Shown here piece by piece: positions 35,801 through 46,310 of a stretch of DNA of 64,000 nt. The DNA comes from Patella vulgata (Eukaryota; Mollusca; Gastropoda; Patellidae). The notes below the pieces were generated by a model. It worked only from the letters and a program-made list of their open reading frames with translations, was not told the DNA's origin and ran no database searches. The position numbers were made by a program, and so were the translations under genes. Where the stretch lies: assembly GCF_932274485.2 (NCBI RefSeq), contig NC_065879.2, forward strand, positions 20,386,591 through 20,450,590, read 5' to 3'. How positions within the stretch are numbered: the first letter of the stretch is position 1; every line of letters begins with the position of its first letter.

Positions 35801-38800
35801 TCATTTTTATACGCCCACATTTTCATGTGGACGTATATTGTCGTCGCCCCTGTCGGTCCGTCCGTCCGTCCACAATTGTTTGTGAACAGTCTACAGGTCA
35901 CAATTTTTATCCGATTTCAATGAAACTTGAAATATAGGTTTATCACTCTAAGATCTCGGTTCCTTTCGATATTGACATCTATCGGACCGTAACTTCATGG
36001 ATTATGGCCCCTGATTGTACGAAAAATCACGTTTTTGGCTTGTGAACACTGTAGAGGTCACAATTTTTATCCGATTTTGTTGAAACTTGAAATGTAAGTT
36101 TATAACCCAAAGATCTCGGTTACTTTCGATATTCGCGCATATCGAACTGTAACTTCCTGAATTATGGCCCCTGATTGTACGTAAAAACGCGTTTTTTGGC
36201 TTGTGGACCCTATAGAGGTCATAATTTTTATCCGATTTAAAAAACCGTATTATTATATCACCGTTAAACCCTAAGGACGGCTGAGTTCGAATTTCGTGAA
36301 AATAGGCCCAAAACTGACAGACAAAATGGTCGCCGTTCGTTCTCAAATAGCGTAAAAATATGGTATATCAAGGTTGTGGACCCTATAGAGGTCACAATTT
36401 TTATCCGATTTTGTTGAAACTTGATATATAAGTTTATAACACAAAGATCTCGGTTCCTTTCGATATTCTCGCATATCGGATTGTAACGTCATGAATTATG
36501 GCCCCTGGTTGAACGCAAAAACGCGTTTTTTGGCTTGTGGACCTTATAGAGGTCATAATTTTTATCCGATTTAAAAAACCGTGTTAATATATCACCGTTA
36601 CACCCTAAGGACGGCTGAGTTCGAATTTCGTGAAAATCGGCCCAAAACTGACAGACAAAATGGCCGCCCTTCGTTCTCAAATAGCGTAAAAATATGGTAT
36701 ATCAAGGTTGTGGACCCTATGGAGGTCACAATTTTTATCCGATTTTGTTGAAACTTGAAATGTTTGTTTATAACAGAAAGATCTTGGTTCCTGTCGATAT
36801 TCGCGCACATCAAACCGTAACTTCATGAATTATGGCCCCTTATTGTATGACAAATCGCGTTTTTAGCTTGTGGACCATATAGAGGTCATAATTTTTATCC
36901 GATTTAAAAAAACGTTTTATTATATCACCATTAAACCCTAAGGACGGTTGAGTTCGAATTTCGTGAAAATCAGCCCAAAACTGACAGACAAAACGGCCGC
37001 CGTTCGTTCTCAAATAGCGTAAAAATATGGTATATCAAGGTTGTGGACCCTATAGAGGTCACAATTTTTATCCGATTTTGTTGAAACTTGAAATGTAAGT
37101 TTATAACCCAAAGATCTCGGTTCCTTTCGATATTCGCGCATATCGAATTGTAATTTCCTGAATTATGGCCCTTGATTGTAGGAAAAATCACTTTCGTTTA
37201 GCTTGTTTTCTATCCATCTCTCGAAAATGTGGGCGTATACTGCCTGGCAGCCGCTGGTCTTCATTTTAAAAGTACCATATCAATCAAAGCAGGAATGTGG
37301 ACGTATATTGCAGCGTTAACGATGCTCTTGTTGAAATTCTATGCGGATTATCGCATTTTTTTTTGACGTTCCAATTGATGACGTCAACCGGTAGACTATC
37401 GCCATCTAGAAACTTCACCTAGGAGACGACTTCCGTCAAGATCGCATTATTGGGTATTTATGGTAAATCATTGCTTTGTCTTTCATTTTGAGTGAAGCCT
37501 GTATCATTACTGAGTCCCGGATACATTCACTTCATTGGATATATGTTGTTTAATGCCTGTTTGTCTTTTCGGTTTTGTTTGTGTGTAATGCGGTCCGTGT
37601 ATTTGTTTTTGTGTAAATTTTGTGTGGTGCAGTCCCCCTGCACTTACTATTAGTTCTTAATTCATAGTCCTTAATTCTTATTTCTTTATTTGCTGTCGTA
37701 TTTCGACAATCGTATACTAAAATTAACATTTGTATCTTAAAATCAATAATTGTTTTACAAATCAGACATTTGCCATATCAGATTTGTAAATTAATATAAA
37801 TCTATAAGAATAAGAATTAAATACTATGAATTAAAAAAGAACACTGAATAAAAAGTTGTTTGGTCTTGCATTTACTCCGGCACTTACTAACTATAAAATT
37901 GTTTTACATAACTTACCTGTCACCTAATTGTTACTATAAAGTTGTTTTATCCGTGTCGCCTGTTGTTATTATTCGGTTGTTTTAAATAACTTATCCGTGT
38001 CGCCTATTTTTATGACATGGTTGTGTTACATAACTTATCCGTGTCTCCTTTTGTTATTATTTGGTTGTTTTACATAACTTATCCGTGTCGCCTTTTGTTA
38101 GTATTTGGTTGATTTTATAACTTAAACGTGTCCCTTTTGTTATTATATGGTTGTTTTACATAACTTACCTGTGTTATTATACAATTTATTTTTATGTTTA
38201 GTCCATCCGTTCTTTATTCCTCGCTTTGAACCAAGACTTGTCTGCAGGTAACACGTCTATGGGCGATTAATTTTTATTTCCACTGTTTTAGGTACGAATA
38301 ACTGCCACTGATGATAGTACTATGGCATTTATTTCCACGGTAACAGTAGCTATACGTATTACCAATATCAACGACAACGCCCCACTAATCGCTGGTTTGC
38401 CCGCAACCATTGAAGTCAGCGAGAATAAACCATTTGGTGCCGTGTATAGTATTTGTACTGTCACTGATAAGGACTCCGCCCTGGAATTATCAGGACAAAC
38501 CAGGGTACGATGGGAAACTTCAGGTAGGCCAATAAATCATTCTGTAATGATATATAAATATTTAATGACCCGAAAATTGAACCTTATGGTACACAGTTTA
38601 TACCAACAAATCATTCTGTGACAATGAAAGGAATCGGTTAAAGTTAAAAGCTGGGTTTTGGCTAGTTTAACCTAGTGGTCTAGAATGCCGCGCTTGGTGC
38701 TCTTGCCGGCGGATCACCTCTGGTTTGCGATGGTGATTTCAATCCCTGGTGTGAGCGTATGTGGTTTGAGATTGGTTCGCCTTATTAACCTCGGGGGTTT

Positions 38801-41800
38801 ACCTCGGGTACTCCGGTTTCCCCCCACAGTAAAGAACCCTGCGCGTGCGCTAAGCATAAACAAATAAGACGAATCGTCTGCGTTACCACCTTAAACAGAA
38901 GAAGATTAACAATATCTGATATACTAAATGACCAAAAAATTGAACCTTGCGGTACACCATTTATAACGTTTTAAATGCCCTTTTTCGTATTTATCTTTAA
39001 AAACATGTCCTTTTAATAAGCAAAAGTACAAAATAAGGGCACAAAACCTACCCATGTGTCATCCAATTTTAGGATATTCTTTTTTAATATTTATTTATTC
39101 CAGACGATTTTAACAACTGGCTATTAAACATATCCCCGTGTCACACCATTTTAGGATATAAATTTACTCATTCCAGATGATTCTAACAACTGGCTTTTGG
39201 ACGCTGTAACCTGCACGATGTATGTAAATACCGATTTAGATTGATGAACAAAGGCCCCAAGGCATATCCTTGTGTCACACCATTTTAGGATATATATTTA
39301 TTTATTTCAGATGACTCTAGCAAGTGGCTGTTGGATGGTGTAACCTGTACGATGTATGTAAATACAGAGCTGGACTATGAGACGAAAAGTAGTTACGTTT
39401 TAACATTGTTGGCGTACGATCTGGATCCAACAACATCGTTCACCAGTACCGCGAGTTTAACTATAAACATAAAAGATGAGAATGACAACGCTCCGGTAAG
39501 TGGTATTTGTGAATTGGAATACAACACAAAAGCTATTACATAGGTAGCTATCCCCTCCCAAGCCCACTCTCTCTGTCCTGCATCCAGCATTCAGCATTAT
39601 ACTCTAACCAGTACTTAAACTATAAACTTAAATGTAGAGAATTAACGCCCCCCCCCCTGGTACAATTTTAATTCAATAATTCGCTTGCACGTAGGGGTCT
39701 TTAATTAGCAGAGTACCCTGAGAAAACCCACGATGTTGGACAGGCGACACTGCTCCTGGTCGTGTACCAGCTGGGTATTAAGACCACACCACTTGACTCC
39801 ATGACAGAACGTATCATCTAAAGCGCACGCGTTAAACCATTCGGCCCCCAAGCCCCCCCCCCCCTTGTTTATTAAGATTGGATAACATATGATTAGACTG
39901 ATGAAAAATTGATGACTGGATGTTTGAATCACGGTCAGCTAACATTGCCGTGTAATATTGTTTTGGCTTTCTATAGGTATGTTCTAATAGCTCTGCTGTA
40001 GACTTACAGGAAAGTTCTGGTGTTGGTGCTGCCGTGGCCACGATTACTTGTACTGACGCTGATAGTGGAGTGAATAAACAAGTTTCTTTCGCGATGGACA
40101 GTGAGTTTTTATTATGTCTCTAAAAGTTTTGGTGACTAAATCATTTTGTGTACACAGAGTTGCTTTCTATTTGGTTCGGCCTCAACGAGTCATTGCCAGG
40201 ATTGCCCCCACCCAAACCCCCACCCCTACCCCCTCTTTGGGACTGAAAAAATATTCCGCTGTTCTAAACACACTTGATCTTGGGGAATCCAAATACAATT
40301 AAAATAGGTTTATGCTACAATGTACGCCTTCACAGGTAAACAACAACGTTTTGGTAAACCAGGTTTATCACATTTGCCAGAACATTGACCCACTGTTGTC
40401 CGTCTAGGTGAACAAATTTATCTTGCATTGCTACACCCAGGACCAGCATTAATCTTGCATGGAGCCCTTAACTGATATGCCACTGATGGCTGTGCATCAA
40501 CAGTGAAAAGGGGGTATATTCTAGTCATTGTCTGTCGCAACTTGTTTGTCAGTATGGTAGTTAGATTGATTAACTAGTTTAACACAAACATATAAAACAA
40601 AATAAATAACATCTTAAAATCATAAATTATATGCTTTATATTTTACAAAATTACCACTAATAATTAGAGGTATCTTTTATAGCTTTATAGCACCAACTGG
40701 ACACGAAGACCTTCGTTTGATACCCCTATCGCTCCATGAAATGGGGTGTGGGGTGGGAGCGAGTGATTAGCGTTTGCGTTGTATCATAAGGTCTGTCTAA
40801 CCTCGTTGGCTCCTCTGGTTCCCCCCCCCACTGCTCCCCCGTCTCTCTCTCTATCTCCTCCTCCCTCTCCCTCTCCCTCTCCCCCCTCTGTCTCTCCAAT
40901 AAATTGGTGCAGAAAAGTAGGCCTGTTAACTCAATTTCTTTTCTCTGTAATTATACCATATGGAAACTTTCAGGTACCAACGCTGCTGTGGTTGCATCAA
41001 CATTTCAAGTCGATTCTACATCAGGACAGGTTACTCTAGCCGCTGTATTAAACTTTGATCAACAAACATCACATGAAGTTAAAATTCTAGCAACTGATGG
41101 TGGTAGTCCAAAGCTGAGTTTTACATCAACAATACAAGTTACTGTTATAGAAACGAATGACGCACCGGTAACATAAATCTATACGTCAGGGATGTTTGTT
41201 ATTTTCGAACTAAGGATATTTTCTACCCAGTAACTGGAGTGTCGTTCACACGACAGTGTATGATTGCTGTTTCTAGACCATTTTCGTATATTAGGAGGTC
41301 ACACAGCTAACCAATTTTTGTTGTAACATGTCTTTTTATCTGGCTTCAAATCCATAATCAACTCCCAGATGGCTATTAAAGGCGCATTATGTAAGATTAG
41401 TTAAAGAGCCGACAGTTCATGTTGTAATAGTTAAAACATAGACAATGAAAAGGGAATATGTTGAAAATTCCTGACAAATTCTAGCCTCAATTGTCATTAC
41501 TACCGTTGTTAACCATTTTTAAATTAATCATTAAATAGTCAAATCTTTCTAATCTACTTCAAATCGGAGCCATCCGATGACATCGAGCGTTAATTGTGGT
41601 CTTGTCATGTTGATTAATGTCTAATTAAAAATTTATATAACATTTGAAGCCAAAAGAAAGACATGCAATAGGCCGATTTATCTCTTACATGATGTATGTA
41701 CAGGTAATTGAATACGGTTAAAATGGAGAATCGACTTCGTTTATTGTCGTAACAATGGTATATTTTTCCATTATCTATATTTAAACTATGTTAGCAAGAA

Positions 41801-42789
41801 CGACCAGCTGTTTATCTAATGCCTGGGTATTTTGTCAGGAATCTGGGACATTTTGGGGGAGAAAGGAGGGATCTGGAAAGTTGTGTTCACGGTAAACATA
41901 TTGAATGGGAAAACCCGGTGCTTGGTGTCTATATCTATAGAGTTTATTTTCCTCTGTTTTATATTTTTGTAGGTGTGTCCTGTCAGTACATCAGTAACTT
42001 TACCAGACACCTCTACAGTAGGAACAAATGTATCAACCATTACTTGTACAGATAATAACGCAGGGGCCAAGGGACAGATTACTTACCAAATGGACGGTAA
42101 ATTGTTCTTTCACTTTGTTTTCACACCAACTAAACATTAAACATATATTTTTAGCATCGCGTTATTTAAAACTTAAAATTATTCCAAGTTGGTGTCAGTA
42201 AAATTCGAACACATTTTATACCGCTTCTATTTTCCTGGAGATTGAGGGCGGGGGGGGGGGGTCTCTTGATCGATTAGCTATAGGTAGTGCAAGACAGTGT
42301 ATGGACATTAATTCGAGCACATGTATTTACCACTTATATTTTTGCAGAGGTGGGAGGAGGTGGGGATTGGGGGGAAGATCCCTCGATCGATCTAGCTATG
42401 AGTAGTGCAATAGACAGTGTTTGGTCACTAATTCGAACACGTTTTATACCACTTATATTTTTGGGAAGTGGGGAGGGGGTCGATTTAGCTATAGAGCAAG
42501 AGACAGTGTATTTTCACTAATTTGAATTTCTTGAGGGGGTGGGGCGGTCTAATAGCTTTACATACAATAAGGATCGGTGGCCTTTGTCGGTTAAGTTTTG
42601 TTCTAGCCTAGGTAGTGACGAGCGCGAAGCTTGGTTTATTTGATCTTTCTGAAACACCCGATACTACTTCTTATCCGAGACGTTGTGAAGTTCCTGCACG
42701 AGTCAACAATCTTGCTGATCACTCTTGTTGAACAATCTTGTTGATATTATGGTAATTAACCACTAAATTTGATTTCCAATAGGGTACAA

Positions 42790-42850
<61 letters not shown>

Positions 42851-45800
42851 AATGAATTGGTGTGAAGGAAAGTAGGCCGGTTAACTCCATTTCTTTTCTC
42901 TGTAATTATACCATGTGGAAACTTTCAGCTACCAACGCTGTTGTGGTTGCATCAACTTTTCAAGTCGATTCTACATCAGGACAGGTTACTCTAGCCGCTG
43001 TATTAAACTATGATCAACAAACATCACATGAAGTTAAAATTCTAGCTTCTGATGGTGGTAGTCCAAGTTTGAGTTCTACATCAACAATACAAGTTACTGT
43101 GGCTGAGACCAATGAACCCCCGGTATGTATCTTTCAGTTTTTGCTATTCTTTATCAATTGTTTTATTGTGATCTCGGAAAAAAACGTCCTGCATTTTCAA
43201 CGTATTTCATTTTCATTACGGCAATTGTCAGCTCTTTATCTAAGTCTTACATAATACATATTTAATAGTAATTTAGAAGATAAAGACAAAGATTATTGTT
43301 AAATATATTTGAAATTATTACAAACATAAAAAAATGCATTGCTAGAGAGATGAATGTTGCCATGACAGCAATATTCCGTCCTCTCTTCGTTAAATATTTC
43401 GTTGTTTCGTCCGAATATGTTTACTTTTTCGGGTGGCGCAACGATAGCTATGTGAGTAAAACATTGGCTTGCTAGCCTGGAGGTCGCCTCAGGTTCGCTC
43501 CCGGTGTTGGCCGAGAAAATTCCTCTGGATATTCGGGCGTGGTTTCCCCTGACAAGGACAACTACTGTCTAGTCGTTCGGTGGGACGAAAAACCGAGACC
43601 ATGTGTACACATTGGCGTGCACGTAAAAGATCCCTTGATAGTTGAAATTCGATATAAGAGTAGGTTGTAGCGCCGATGTTCGGACAAAATTTCCCTCATA
43701 GCACACTGTATGGTGTATGCCCGTCTTCGTTAATCCTGCCGGAGCAGAACAGTAGGACGTTAAACCCATGTCATCTCAATTCACTTTTTAAGGTATATCA
43801 TCCCAGTACACAGATCACTTTATTATTTCCGTCTTCATCAACCCAGTCGGTGTAGTTACGTTACATTTTATTTAATATATACGTGATATATTTTTGCAGG
43901 TGTGTCCGGTCAGTACATCAGTAACTTTACCAGAAGCCTCTACTGTAGGAACAACTGTATCAACCATTACTTGTACCGACGCCGACACAGGAGCAAACGG
44001 GCAGATTTCCTATCAAATCGACGGTAAACTATTTTATTTTATCAATTTTAGGTTAATTCGAAATTATGTTGGGAGCGACAATGGGCAACGTATAGTTGTT
44101 AGTTGGTGCCACCCACAGACAGACATATATGATCACCAACAGGAACTGAGTCTTTCTGTGACCAGACTCAAAGAACAAGCCTTTATATGTGACCACCAGG
44201 AACTGATCTTTATGTGTGACCACCAGGGACTAGTGTTTATATGTTGTCACCAGGGATTGGCCTTTGTGTGTGACCACCAGGATCTAGTCTTTATCTGTAA
44301 TCACTGGGATATAGTCTTTAGCAGTGACCACCAGGATCTAGTCTCTATCTGTGACCAACAGGACCTAGTCTGTATCTATGACAACCAGGATATAGTCTTT
44401 ATCTGTGACCACCAGGATCTGGTGTTTATCTGTGACCACCAGGATCTGGTGTTTATCTGTGACCACCAGGATCTAGTCTTTATCTGCGACAACCAAGATC
44501 TAATCTTATCTGGAACCAATAGGACCAAGTCTTTATCTGTGAAAACCAGGATCGAGTCCTTATCTGTGACCACCCCCGGAGTCTAGTCTTTATCTGTGAC
44601 CACCACCAAGAACAAGTCTTTATCTGTGACCACCAGGATCTAGTCTGTATACCATTCATATCTTAAAATGATTTCTTTTATCTTCTTTCAGCTACCAACG
44701 CTGCTGTGGTTGTATCAACTTTTCAAGTCGATTCTACATCAGGACAGGTTACTCTAGCCGCTGTATTAAACTATGATCAACAAACATCACATGAAGTTAA
44801 AATTATAGCTTCTGATGGTGGTAGTCCAAGTTTGAGTTCTACATCAACAATACAAGTTACTGTGGCTGAGACCAATGAACCCCCGGTATGTATCTTTCAG
44901 TTTTTGCTATTCTTTATCAATTGTTTTATTGTGATCTCGGAAAAAAACGTCCTGCATTTTTCAGTCCTGGACGTCTATTGCATTGGTAGCTTTGGTTTAA
45001 ACGAGTTGGTTTAAACACATTTTATTACCACAAAGTAAAAGGATTGTGGACAAAAGTTACATAAACTTACAAAAACACCCGTTCCATCATAAGTACATGA
45101 AATTATTCAAGATAACAAAAGGTGCAAAAATAAGAAAAGAATTAAAATGGTGCTGATTAATAATTTTGAGATGGACATGTTACAGAATATATATAAAGAA
45201 ATGCGACATTTTGCGTTCATCACTTGAGATGGGGTACGACATCATGAATCTTAAACGTGTTCTTTGTAAATTTTGTGGCCGTCTTGAATAATAGGGTTAA
45301 ATCCGGATATGAACGCTCGACAGCACCCCGACACTGTATTCTATGATAATTTCCCTTTTCAGAATTGTCCTTCCAGTACTTTGACTACAGGTGTAGAAGA
45401 ATCCACCACTGTAGGGACTGCTGTTCTTACTGTGAGCTGTACAGATTCTAATTCCGGCGCTAATGGTCAAGTTTCTTATACAATAGATGGTTAGTTTAAG
45501 CTAATTTATTCGTTGAATTGTCAATTTATTTTAGGCCGCTGCTAATTTGTTTTAGCTGAATGGTAATGCATCTTAGCTGGATTCAAATTCATTTTCGCAA
45601 AATGCTTAGTTTAAGTGATTGCTTATTTTTTTCTGCTGAATGCCAATTCGTTTCAACTGAATGCTACTTCGTTTCCGCTGAATGCCTGTTCGCTTTGACC
45701 AAATGCCAATTCTACTCCGCTGGATGCCAATTCGTTTCAACTAGATACAAATTCATTTTCGCAGAATGTTTATTTTAAGTGATGGAAATTCGTTTCACCT

Positions 45801-46274
45801 TAAATTTAATTCGTTTAGTAATAGTGCTCATCCCGTTAAGATGATGCCATTCCATTTTAAGTGATTGATCATTTTAATTCCTTGTTAGTTTCTATTTAGT
45901 CGATGGTTTTAGTTCAGGTTAGTTGAAGTATTTTTGCATGTCGAGTTACACGATCATGTATATTTATAAATGAAATGAAGTTGGGCTTAACTTCCTAATG
46001 ATTTGCCCCGACTAGGCTAATGATGACGGTGTATATTAATAAAATGACCACCAAATGGGTATATTCACTTTCTTTCAGGTACAAGCACATTTGAAGTTGG
46101 ATCAACATCAGGAATTATTACACTAAAGTCTGTACTAAATTATGATCAACAAACATCTCATCAATTTAAGATTATAGCTGCTGATGGTGGTAGTCCTAGT
46201 CTCAGTTCTACATTAAATATAGATATTAGTGTTGTGAAGACTAATGAAGCCCCGGTATGTACATTGTTCATGTA

Positions 46275-46310
<36 letters not shown>

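Larger units (their letters stand above)
43192..44863 (+). repeat. Duplicated 1.6-kb block, copy 1
   Basis: Matches 47011-48603 with a constant offset of 3,819 up to exon D, then with repeat-number differences. It holds part of R1, a full type-1 SINE, a second SINE tail, exon 15, the 27-bp minisatellite and most of exon 16. I counted only about ten differences in the first 850 bases. Confidence 0.93.

Noticed and set aside
36002-37191. Repeated minus-strand ORFs (LHFKFQQNRIKIVTS)
   Set aside because: They recur because the 330-bp unit recurs; no start, domain or codon logic supports a protein.
43894-44586. 230-codon ORF as one exon
   Set aside because: Only the first part is a cadherin D exon with a good donor at 44024; the rest is a 27-bp minisatellite, and the sister copy breaks the frame.
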